A stretch of DNA of 21,338 bases. Source: Methylococcaceae bacterium (GTDB lineage: Bacteria > Pseudomonadota > Gammaproteobacteria > Methylococcales > UBA1147). Where the stretch lies: positions 1-21,338 of the forward strand of contig JAKEEL010000136.1 of assembly GCA_022616595.1 (NCBI GenBank). Reading direction: 5' to 3'. The position numbers and the translations under genes are program-made. Below the pieces are notes generated by a model. The model did not search any database. It was not told the origin of the DNA and worked only from the letters and a program-made list of their open reading frames with translations. Below are positions 15,183 through 21,338 of this stretch, one piece after another (positions within the stretch are counted from its first letter, which is position 1; each line of letters starts with the position of its first letter).

Positions 15183-16619
15183 ATGTCGAGTACGCCGGCC
15201 TGCCAGTCATCGTCCAATCACAGCGCCTTCGACCCGGAGACGGCCAAAACGGCTTATGCCGAAATCGGACCGCGCGGGAGTCTCGAACTGCTTTCGCAAA
15301 GGGAATTGACGGCCCTGATCGAAGGCGTCAACCATTGCGATCTGCAGGAACTGTTCCGGCGTTGTTCCCTCGCGGTGATGAATACCGGGAATGAATGCGA
15401 CGACGCGACCCAGCTATTCGACTTCTATCGGGATTTTTCGATTGAAGTCGCGCGCAGAACGCGCGGTCTGAAACTGATCATTCGCAATGCGCCGCGTTCG
15501 GCCTTCATCGAAGGACGCATGGTCGAAGGGATTCGCCAGCATTTGTTCGCGGTGCTCCGGGATATTGTGTATATCGGCACCGAGATCAGCGACCCGGCCC
15601 GCTATGATCTGACACGGGGCTCCGATATCACCGATGCGATTTTCCATATTCTGAAACACGCGCATGTCATGCAGCCCGGAATGAATCCGCGTGTCGTGGT
15701 CTGCTGGGGCGGGCATTCGATCCCGCGTGATGAATATGACTACACCAAGGAAGTCGGCTATCAACTCGGGCTGCGAGGCTTCGATATCTGTACCGGTTGC
15801 GGCCCCGGCGCGATGAAAGGGCCGATGAAGGGCGCCGCGGTCGGACATACCAAGCAGCGGAATCGCGAAGCCCGCTATCTCGGACTCACCGAAACCGGAA
15901 TCATCGCGGCCGAACCGCCGAACCCGATGGTCAGCGATTTGGTCATTCTCCCGGACATCGAGAAGCGCCTCGAAGCCTTTCTGCGGCTCGGCCATGCGAT
16001 CGTGGTGTTCCCGGGCGGAGTCGGCACCGCGGAAGAAATACTCTACTTGATGGGAATTCTGCTGGCTCCGGCCAACGCCGGACTGGAATTGCCCGTGATT
16101 TTCACCGGCCCTTCACACACCGAGAATTATTTCGCCGAATTGGACCGCTTCCTGACCTTTACCCTGGGAGAGAATGTCCGGGGAAAGTATGAAGTCATCC
16201 TCGCAGACCCGGTCCAGGTCGGTCGAAGCATCAGCCGAAAAATCGAGGAGGTCCGGAAACAGCGGCGGCGCGATGGCGATGCGTATTATTTCAACTGGTT
16301 GCTGACGATCCCCGAGACTCACCAAGCACCTTTCGACGTAAATCACGATTCCGTGGCGAGGCTCAAGCTGAGCCGCACAATGCCCGTCCACGAACTGGCG
16401 GTCGAGATCCGACGGGCCTTTTCCGCGATCGTGACCGGGAACGTCAAGGAACACGGTATTCGCATGATCCAAAAGCACGGTCCGTTGCGATTGCGCGGCG
16501 ATGCCGAACTCGTGGAAGCCCTGGACCGACTGTTGCGAAACTTCACGGCTCAGGGCCGCATGAAGCTGAACGGGGAATACCGTCCTTGCTATACCATCGC
16601 GCGCAGCTCCGGACCATAA
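15183..16619 (+). CDS. ppnN: PpnN-type nucleotide 5'-monophosphate nucleosidase
   Basis: A 478-aa cytoplasmic enzyme, slightly longer than E. coli PpnN (YgdH, about 454 aa). The family splits the N-glycosidic bond of purine and pyrimidine monophosphates to give base and ribose 5-phosphate; in E. coli it is activated by (p)ppGpp. Three parts are visible: an N-terminal DUF4478-like region (about 20-145), a central LOG/lysine-decarboxylase-like Rossmann domain with GCGPGAMKG (205-213) and PGGVGTAEE (277-285), and a C-terminal DUF3412-like region (about 350-475). The PGGxGTxxE motif carries the catalytic Glu. The start has AGGCGG 7-8 nt upstream. The gene follows the DUF255 gene and is probably followed by its own transcription stop, as a new promoter precedes the next gene. 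Confidence 0.92.
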   Translation: MSSTPACQSSSNHSAFDPETAKTAYAEIGPRGSLELLSQRELTALIEGVNHCDLQELFRRCSLAVMNTGNECDDATQLFDFYRDFSIEVARRTRGLKLIIRNAPRSAFIEGRMVEGIRQHLFAVLRDIVYIGTEISDPARYDLTRGSDITDAIFHILKHAHVMQPGMNPRVVVCWGGHSIPRDEYDYTKEVGYQLGLRGFDICTGCGPGAMKGPMKGAAVGHTKQRNREARYLGLTETGIIAAEPPNPMVSDLVILPDIEKRLEAFLRLGHAIVVFPGGVGTAEEILYLMGILLAPANAGLELPVIFTGPSHTENYFAELDRFLTFTLGENVRGKYEVILADPVQVGRSISRKIEEVRKQRRRDGDAYYFNWLLTIPETHQAPFDVNHDSVARLKLSRTMPVHELAVEIRRAFSAIVTGNVKEHGIRMIQKHGPLRLRGDAELVEALDRLLRNFTAQGRMKLNGEYRPCYTIARSSGP

Positions 16620-16742
16620 CGCTCTGCCGCGGGAAGACGGTCCGACGCTCGCGAAACGATTCCAATCCCTTCAAGCAAATACCTGAAAAATCCTGGAAAG
16701 ACCGGAGAATATTCCTGCGTTCCAAGGGCCGCTCAAAAATCT

Positions 16743-16771
16743 TAGACCAATCCAATCTCTGCGTTTAGAAT
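16743..16771 (+). promoter_or_regulatory. candidate promoter for the 109-aa lipoprotein gene
   Basis: TAGACC (16743-16748) and TAGAAT (16766-16771) are 17 nt apart, with four and five consensus matches. Transcription would start near 16778 and leave a leader of about 60 nt, well placed for the strong ribosome binding site at 16824-16830. Confidence 0.45.
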
Positions 16772-16838
16772 GTCGGTACGATGGTTGCCTGCCGAAGTTG
16801 ATCCGTGAACGCATCCTATCCTGAAGGAGAGAATGAAA

Positions 16839-17168
16839 ATGAAAAAACTATTGATTGGAGTATCTTGTCTGCTGATAACCGCCTGCGGCAAAGAAAGCGG
16901 GCCGCCGCAGTACAATCACAAAACCATCCAATGGACTTCGATTTATACCAATTTTAAAAAGGATCAGGAAACGGCGATGCAAAGAGCCGAGACGGAGTTG
17001 GACCGCTTTGCCAAAGAGGCCTGCCGGGAAACAATCTACAAAGGCTGGTCACTGGTTGCAATCAAAAACAGGGGTGAAATGAATTGTGAGGAAACCAAGG
17101 AAGGGCATCATTGCCGCAAAAAGAATGTGGAGTTGGAATGCCAGCAAGTGGTCACAGGATTTCCTTAG
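16839..17168 (+). CDS. small Cys-containing lipoprotein of unknown function
   Basis: A 109-aa predicted lipoprotein. MKKLLIGVSCLLITAC is a lipoprotein signal peptide with lipobox I-T-A-C and the lipidated Cys at residue 16. The mature domain is hydrophilic and mostly helical in the middle (QETAMQRAETELDRFAKEAC), with four further Cys in EACRE, MNCEE, HHCRK and LECQQ, which could form two disulfides in the periplasm. I recognise no family. The ribosome binding site AAGGAGA at 16824-16830 lies 8-9 nt before this ATG but only 2-3 nt before the alternative in-frame ATG at 16833, which would add Met-Lys; the later start is preferred. A plausible promoter lies at 16743-16771. It appears to be transcribed alone. 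Confidence 0.75.
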   Translation: MKKLLIGVSCLLITACGKESGPPQYNHKTIQWTSIYTNFKKDQETAMQRAETELDRFAKEACRETIYKGWSLVAIKNRGEMNCEETKEGHHCRKKNVELECQQVVTGFP

Positions 17169-17198
17169 CGCAATCCGCTTCATGATTTAGCAATTTCC

Positions 17199-17246
17199 CT
17201 TGCTCGCCAAGGCTTGCCGGCTCGGTATGCCCGTACCGAGAGCAAG
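17199..17246 (+). repeat. nested inverted repeats, possible structured RNA 3' end
   Basis: An outer stem CTTGCT (17199-17204) with AGCAAG (17241-17246) encloses a perfect 7-bp hairpin CTCGGTA (17221-17227) with TACCGAG (17234-17240) and a short extra loop. The arrangement resembles a small branched RNA. It starts 30 nt after the lipoprotein stop codon and may protect or end that transcript. Confidence 0.45.
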
Positions 17247-17281
17247 AAAACGCCCGGGGTGCCTTTCCGCATTCCCGGGCG
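17247..17281 (-). terminator. intrinsic terminator reading on the minus strand
   Basis: CGCCCGGG and CCCGGGCG form a perfect 8-bp GC stem with a 15-nt loop (17251-17281). On the minus strand the stem is followed at once by TTTTC, as in a rho-independent terminator; on the plus strand there is no T tract. No minus-strand gene lies upstream, so it may end an unannotated small RNA, or catch read-through. Confidence 0.5.
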
Positions 17282-17517
17282 CAGAATCAAAGTCAATCCC
17301 TTCAATTCGAGTCCGTCCGAGTCCCTGATTTCGATTTCTCGGCCGGCCGCTCTCTTTCACTAAATCACGAATCCTTTGTGACGCAGTTCACAGTTTTTCA
17401 TCCTTTTCAAAGATAGTCTGATAATCAAGTCAAAGTTTTTTTTTGACGAAATCCTCACATCGCCATCGCTGTTGAATCCGCGTTGGCTCAATGAACACCG
17501 CTTTCAGGAGCTTGATC

Positions 17518-17703
17518 ATGTTACGCTTTTTAGTTTATGCATTGTTGATTTACTTCGGTCTGCTGGCCATGATGGCCTATGGGCATGTCGATCGTCTTTA
17601 TTATTGGATCGCCGTGTACAGCGCGTCCTCGTTCTTCGGACTGGTCATGGGTAATCTGTTCGGAGGTATCGATCTCCGGGAGCTGCAAGACGACCGATAT
17701 TGA
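17518..17703 (+). CDS. 61-aa two-helix membrane protein of unknown function
   Basis: A small hydrophobic protein with two likely membrane helices, about residues 2-22 (LRFLVYALLIYFGLLAMMAYG) and 27-47 (YYWIAVYSASSFFGLVMG), and a short acidic C-terminal tail (DLRELQDDRY). The start at 17518 is preferred over the in-frame ATG at 17491 because AGGAG at 17506-17510 lies 7 nt before it. A perfect 9-bp inverted repeat follows directly after the stop codon. The ribosome binding site, hydrophobic pattern and downstream hairpin together support a real gene, though I recognise no family. The first helix has no Lgt-type lipobox. Confidence 0.6.
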   Translation: MLRFLVYALLIYFGLLAMMAYGHVDRLYYWIAVYSASSFFGLVMGNLFGGIDLRELQDDRY

Positions 17704-17705
17704 AC

Positions 17706-17734
17706 CACCGAAGTTCGACCCGATCACTTCGGTG
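17706..17734 (+). terminator. hairpin directly after the 61-aa gene
   Basis: CACCGAAGT and ACTTCGGTG form a perfect 9-bp stem with an 11-nt loop, starting 2 nt after the stop codon. No T tract follows, so it may be a rho-type or 3'-protecting structure rather than a classical intrinsic terminator. Confidence 0.4.
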
Positions 17735-17827
17735 AATCGGCGCAACGGAATTGCCGTAGAAATGCTAACGCAAGTTTTCTTCTCTTACGACAGGACGGTA
17801 GAAATGTTCTATTCTTGGAATCGATAG

Positions 17828-17854
17828 CCAGGGTAAGCTTCACACTTACCCTGG
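17828..17854. repeat. perfect 10-bp inverted repeat
   Basis: CCAGGGTAAG and CTTACCCTGG are separated by 7 nt. There is no T tract on either strand. It could be a hairpin in the transcript, a factor-dependent terminator, or a binding site about 160 nt upstream of lnt. Confidence 0.45.
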
Positions 17855-18011
17855 CGGAGGCCTTCGAGCTTCCGCGCCGCCTGCCTTGTGTCCCGTCTGT
17901 TTTTCTTCCCGCGAAGCACTCTGGATTTTAACTGACTTCGCATTCCAAAGATTGATTTTTCCGCAAATGCTGGTTCAATGAGCCGGCAATAACGATGATC
18001 AACCTTTCGAC

Positions 18012-19571
18012 GTGAACCTGAATATGTGGTTTCTTCCAGTCTTGTCCGGGATACTGATCGGTACCAGCTACATCCCTTTTCCGCCCTGGGCTTCGCTTTT
18101 CGGCTTCGTACCCCTATGGACTTTCTGGATGCGCCAGAACGATTTCCGGCGAGTTTTCTTAGGCGGTTGGATCACGGCCTTCGTGCTGACCCTGATCGGT
18201 TTCAACTGGGTCGCCTATACCCTGCATGAATTCGCGCATCTGCCCTGGCCCTTCGCGGCGGCCGGCTTGTTGTTGTATGCGGCGGTCGCGCAATTGTATA
18301 TTCCCGTGGCCGGTCTCTTATGGTTTTGGCTGCAAATTCGCCTGCAATTTTCTCCGGGACTCGCGATTTGCGTGATCGGGCTGATTACCGCACTCTGTGA
18401 CCGCAATGCGCTGACCTTGTTCGACTGGAATTTCGGCTATTCGTGGTATGGATCGAATCTGCCGATCTACCAGTGGGCTGAATGGATCGGTTTCAGCGGC
18501 TTGAGCACGCTGACCTTGTTGCTGAATATCCCGTGTTACCTCGCCTGGAAAACCCGCGCAGAGTGGACGGGCCGCGCCTGGTTTGCCGCCGTCTGCCTGG
18601 TGTTTGCCGCGCTGAACGCGGGGGGAATCTGGTTGGCCGGTCGGCTGCCGGCTCCCGATGCTGCGCTGAATGTCCTGCTGGTACAAGGAAATATCGGCAA
18701 CGAAGAAAAAAGTGCCGCAGAACTCGGGCGCGGCTTTCGGGATTCGATCATCGAAAAGTATTTTGCTCTGACCGATCGCGCGCTCGAATCGCGAGCGCAA
18801 ACGCCGGTGGATCTGGCGGTATGGCCGGAAGCCGCGTTTCCGGCCTTCATCGATCCCGTTTACGGTTCCCTGGACCAGTTCGGAGCTTTACAGGAATTTG
18901 TCCGGGCGCGAAAAATTCCACTGGTAACCGGGGGCTATGGAGTCGATCCGAACCAGGAAAAAATTACCAATTCGCTGTTTGCGCTGGATGGTCACGGCAG
19001 GCTCACGAGGCCTCATTACAGCAAGACCAGGCTGCTGGCCTTCGGCGAGTATATTCCCGGAATCGACTGGTTGCCGTTTTTGAAGGAATGGCTGCCCCCG
19101 ATCGGTGAATATGCACGCGGGCCGGGCCCGACCGTGCTGTTGCGCGTGAATGGCCATAAGATCGGCCCGCAGATCTGTTACGAAAGTCTGTTCCCGGATT
19201 TTTCGCGCGGACTCGCCGGGCTCGGCGCGCAATTTATCATCAATGTGACCAATGATTCCTGGTATGGCCGGTGGCAGGAGCCTTATCAACATCTGTACAT
19301 GACCTTGGCGCGCGCCGTGGAAACCAGGCGGCCGGTGATCCGCGCCACGAATACCGGTATTTCCTCGGTGGCGCTGGCTTCCGGGAAGATATTGATCCGC
19401 TCGCCGATGCACCGCGAATGGACCGGCCGAACCCGGATGAACTATCTTGAGCGGCCGGTCGAGACCAATTACCAGCGCTGGTTCTGGGTGGTTCCGGGAC
19501 TCTTATGGTGTTCTCTGGCCATCTTGCTCGGCTTCGGTTTATGGCGCGGAACGCGTCGAAACCGGGATTGA
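18012..19571 (+). CDS. lnt: apolipoprotein N-acyltransferase
   Basis: A 519-aa inner-membrane enzyme that adds the third acyl chain to the N-terminal Cys of lipoproteins, the last step of their maturation. The N-terminal 210 residues hold about six hydrophobic segments; the periplasmic nitrilase domain (about 218-475) carries the catalytic triad Glu273 (AVWPEAAFPAF), Lys338 (HYSKTRLLAFGEYIPG) and Cys389 (GPQICYESLFPDF), plus NVTNDSWYG and ATNTGISS. A last membrane helix lies at about 492-511. Length is normal (E. coli 512 aa). The start is a GTG at 18012 or an in-frame ATG at 18024; neither has a clear ribosome binding site, and the family N-terminus does not decide. It converges on tamB with only 7 nt between stops. 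Two lipoproteins in this window are expected substrates. Confidence 0.95.
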   Translation: MNLNMWFLPVLSGILIGTSYIPFPPWASLFGFVPLWTFWMRQNDFRRVFLGGWITAFVLTLIGFNWVAYTLHEFAHLPWPFAAAGLLLYAAVAQLYIPVAGLLWFWLQIRLQFSPGLAICVIGLITALCDRNALTLFDWNFGYSWYGSNLPIYQWAEWIGFSGLSTLTLLLNIPCYLAWKTRAEWTGRAWFAAVCLVFAALNAGGIWLAGRLPAPDAALNVLLVQGNIGNEEKSAAELGRGFRDSIIEKYFALTDRALESRAQTPVDLAVWPEAAFPAFIDPVYGSLDQFGALQEFVRARKIPLVTGGYGVDPNQEKITNSLFALDGHGRLTRPHYSKTRLLAFGEYIPGIDWLPFLKEWLPPIGEYARGPGPTVLLRVNGHKIGPQICYESLFPDFSRGLAGLGAQFIINVTNDSWYGRWQEPYQHLYMTLARAVETRRPVIRATNTGISSVALASGKILIRSPMHREWTGRTRMNYLERPVETNYQRWFWVVPGLLWCSLAILLGFGLWRGTRRNRD

Positions 19572-19578
19572 CGCGCCA

Positions 19579-21338
19579 TTAAAAACGCTTGGACCATTCG
19601 ATTTCCACGGCATTGCTTTCGCGCGCCGATTCGGCGATCAGGGACCAGGCCGGCGTCAGCCGGTAGATGGCTTTGATCTTATATCCCTGCTCGAGAATCC
19701 CTTGGTGATAATTCAGATAGAGATTCTCGCCGATCCGTTTTCCGAGCGTCACGATGCCGGAAGTCGTGTCTTCGCTCGAGTCGAAGGTCAGTTCGTCGAG
19801 TCCCAGCCAATCGCGGGTTTGGTTGACCAGGGAATCGCTGCCGGTGACGTCGCCGCTCGCCGCGAGCAGCAGCGCCCCCAATCCCTTGCCGGCCTCGCTC
19901 GAAGGACGTCCCAGAACCAGCCAGGAAAGGATCTCCGAATCCGCCATGGCCGGCTCCGACTGCAGCTGGATCTGCGGGGCGGCGGCTGTCCCTGTGACAT
20001 GCACGCCGACCTCGCCGACCTTGACTTTCCGCACGGCCAGGATATCCAGGCCCGGGTCGTTGACCGGGCTGCGCGCGAACAATAACTCTCCTTTTTTGAT
20101 TCGAAGAACCTGTCCGTAGGCGGTGTAGGTATTTTTGGTGAATTTGTCATCCACGACTCCCAATCGGCCGTCGGCAATCGGGATTCCCGCGCGCGCCTGG
20201 AGCACTTTGAGCCTGCCGCCGAGCAAAAGATCGGCGCCGGCGGCCTTGACCGAAAAACTGTCCGGGATATCGACATTGATTTCCAGGTGGATACCCCGGC
20301 CGCCCGCTTCAGATACAGGGCGCTCGGCGTCGGTCTCGGTTTCGGCCATCACGACGTCCGGGCTCAGGCTCACGCCGTGATGGGTGGACAGGTCGGCAAA
20401 CAATCCTTTGTCAACCCGGATGTTTCCCGTGACATCGAGTTGGTCGTCAGTTCCGGACAACTGAAGATCGGGAGAAACCGTGAGTTTGAAGGCATGCTGA
20501 TCGATGATTTGCAGGGACGAACCCTGAAAAGCGAGCTTGAAATTGCCAAGTTGTCCCGGCGCCAGTGACAGATGGGCCGTCGCGTGTCCGCTACCACTCG
20601 AATTCGGAGTCGCGAAATCGAATCGGGTCAGCCGCACATCCCGCCGGTCGAATCTGGCCTCCGCTACGGGAATTTTGGCCTTGAGTCCAAGGTCCGGCAC
20701 CGAACAGCCAAAATCGCTTACACGTGCGGTTCCATCGATTCCGGGATCGTTTAAATTCCCGGAAAATCGGGCTCGTGCATCGAATCGACCCGAATCCACT
20801 ACGAGCTTCGGTTCAATCAGGCCGGTAGCGGACAAGTCGTCCAGGGTGAGCGAGGCTTGTCCGTCGAGACGAATATTCTCCGGCCTCGGACCCTGTTCGA
20901 TCAAAGTCCGGAGGCCCGGCAGTTCTTGCGCGCGGAGCCGGGTTTGCAGCCTGTTCTGCGCGTTCTGCGCCGCAAGCAAATCGAATTCAAGGGTTCTTCC
21001 GTGCCCGGCAAGCATCAGAGAAACGTTTTCGAGGGTCAGGGGTGAGAAGGAGGATTTCGGAAGTGCGAGATACAACCCGGATGTCTTGGCCGTCAGCCGG
21101 CCTGAAAGCGCTCCGGGACTGTTGTCATAAGTCAAGTCCCAATTGGCGGAAAGGGTTCCACGCAGTGCCGGATCTGCGCCGGAGCCCCCAATCCATTCGA
21201 GTGGAAACTCGCTGAATCGACCCTTGGTATCGAATCGGAAGCGATCCAGATCGAGCGTCAGTTCCGCTTCAAGCTGTTCCGGTCCCGGGGTGGCCGGGAG
21301 CGATTTCAAGACCAGCGGACCGAGACGGATTCTGCCGG
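19579..21338 (-). CDS. tamB: TamB-family translocation and assembly protein, C-terminal part (runs off the window)
   Basis: The C-terminal 586 or so residues of a large envelope protein; the frame is open to the window edge, and full-length TamB is usually 1200 aa or more. TamB spans the periplasm as a beta-helical groove and works with TamA in outer-membrane biogenesis, including lipid transport. What is seen is repetitive beta-strand sequence (VSDFGCSVPDLGLKAKIPVAEARF, LQLSGTDDQLDVTGNIRVDKGLF), then the conserved DUF490 C-terminal domain: INVDIPDSFSVKAAGADLLLGG, LQARAGIPIADGRLGVVD, KNTYTAYGQVLRIKKGELLF, SEILSWLVLGRPSSE, and a barrel-like end ESNAVEIEWSKRF finishing in an aromatic residue. 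The internal Met at 21309 is not the true start. It converges on lnt. TamA would be expected near the other end of the gene, outside this window. Confidence 0.88.
   Translation of the reverse strand, partial: GRIRLGPLVLKSLPATPGPEQLEAELTLDLDRFRFDTKGRFSEFPLEWIGGSGADPALRGTLSANWDLTYDNSPGALSGRLTAKTSGLYLALPKSSFSPLTLENVSLMLAGHGRTLEFDLLAAQNAQNRLQTRLRAQELPGLRTLIEQGPRPENIRLDGQASLTLDDLSATGLIEPKLVVDSGRFDARARFSGNLNDPGIDGTARVSDFGCSVPDLGLKAKIPVAEARFDRRDVRLTRFDFATPNSSGSGHATAHLSLAPGQLGNFKLAFQGSSLQIIDQHAFKLTVSPDLQLSGTDDQLDVTGNIRVDKGLFADLSTHHGVSLSPDVVMAETETDAERPVSEAGGRGIHLEINVDIPDSFSVKAAGADLLLGGRLKVLQARAGIPIADGRLGVVDDKFTKNTYTAYGQVLRIKKGELLFARSPVNDPGLDILAVRKVKVGEVGVHVTGTAAAPQIQLQSEPAMADSEILSWLVLGRPSSEAGKGLGALLLAASGDVTGSDSLVNQTRDWLGLDELTFDSSEDTTSGIVTLGKRIGENLYLNYHQGILEQGYKIKAIYRLTPAWSLIAESARESNAVEIEWSKRF

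Larger units (their letters stand above)
17169..17517. other. 349-nt gene-free, highly structured intergenic region
   Basis: No protein gene is supported. The left half holds a nested set of inverted repeats (17199-17246) and a strong GC-rich stem (17251-17281), described separately. The right half is AT-rich and includes a run of nine T at 17436-17444 inside a small GTCAAA/TTTGAC dyad (17429-17447). A small RNA on either strand is possible; none of the known classes was recognised. Confidence 0.5.
17704..18011. other. 308-nt gene-free region before lnt
   Basis: No convincing gene. It contains two perfect inverted repeats, listed separately. A 21-codon ATG frame at 17762-17827 has no ribosome binding site or recognisable content. 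A six-codon ATG frame at 17995-18015 overlaps the GTG start of lnt. No clear promoter for lnt was identified by eye. Confidence 0.5.

Noticed and set aside
1..21338. tRNA, rRNA, CRISPR arrays, insertion sequences, prophage
   Set aside because: Scanning by eye found no T-loop signatures in a tRNA context, no regularly spaced repeats, and no transposase or integrase motifs.

Overview
The window looks like the chromosome of a Gram-negative, methylotrophic proteobacterium, most likely a gammaproteobacterial methanotroph or methylotroph. That is an inference from gene content. Outer-membrane and lipoprotein genes (lnt, tamB, mlaC, two lipoproteins) fix the cell type. PpnN in its full three-part form is mainly proteobacterial. 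Three archaeal-type C1-carrier genes point to tetrahydromethanopterin/methanofuran-linked formaldehyde oxidation. There are no rRNA or tRNA genes, CRISPR arrays, transposases or phage genes; this reads as ordinary chromosome with one unusual gene.

Layout. 1-3372: an acidic Pro/Ala-rich lipoprotein (+), a small secreted DUF2845-type protein (-), a divergent NRAMP-fold membrane transporter (-) and a lone MlaC-type lipid-binding protein (+). 3413-8399: a minus-strand block. In transcription order it is a dihydropteroate-synthase-like protein, a DUF447 protein and MfnB (furan-ring synthase of methanofuran), each coupled by a 4-nt ATGA overlap. After a 114-nt gap comes a 743-aa protein joining a formylmethanofuran-dehydrogenase subunit D (FwdD)-like domain to a complete CysJ-type diflavin reductase. 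8400-8973 is gene-free. 8974-11433 (+) is a secreted beta-propeller/di-heme cytochrome c protein. 11602-12789 (-) is a chemotaxis transducer with almost no periplasmic sensor. 13042-16619 (+) holds a DUF255/YyaL thioredoxin-fold protein and PpnN. 16839-17703 (+) holds two small unknown envelope proteins separated by a strongly structured gene-free stretch. 18012-19571 (+) is Lnt, converging on the C-terminal part of TamB (19579 to the window end, minus).

How the genes fit together. The minus-strand block is the main interest. Three genes are predicted to help make C1 carriers, and the fourth could supply electrons from NADPH to, or take them from, an enzyme related to formylmethanofuran dehydrogenase or another molybdopterin enzyme. 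The fusion is read directly from the motifs; its function is a hypothesis. The envelope genes (Lnt, TamB, MlaC, lipoproteins) are housekeeping and are not obviously linked to the C1 block.
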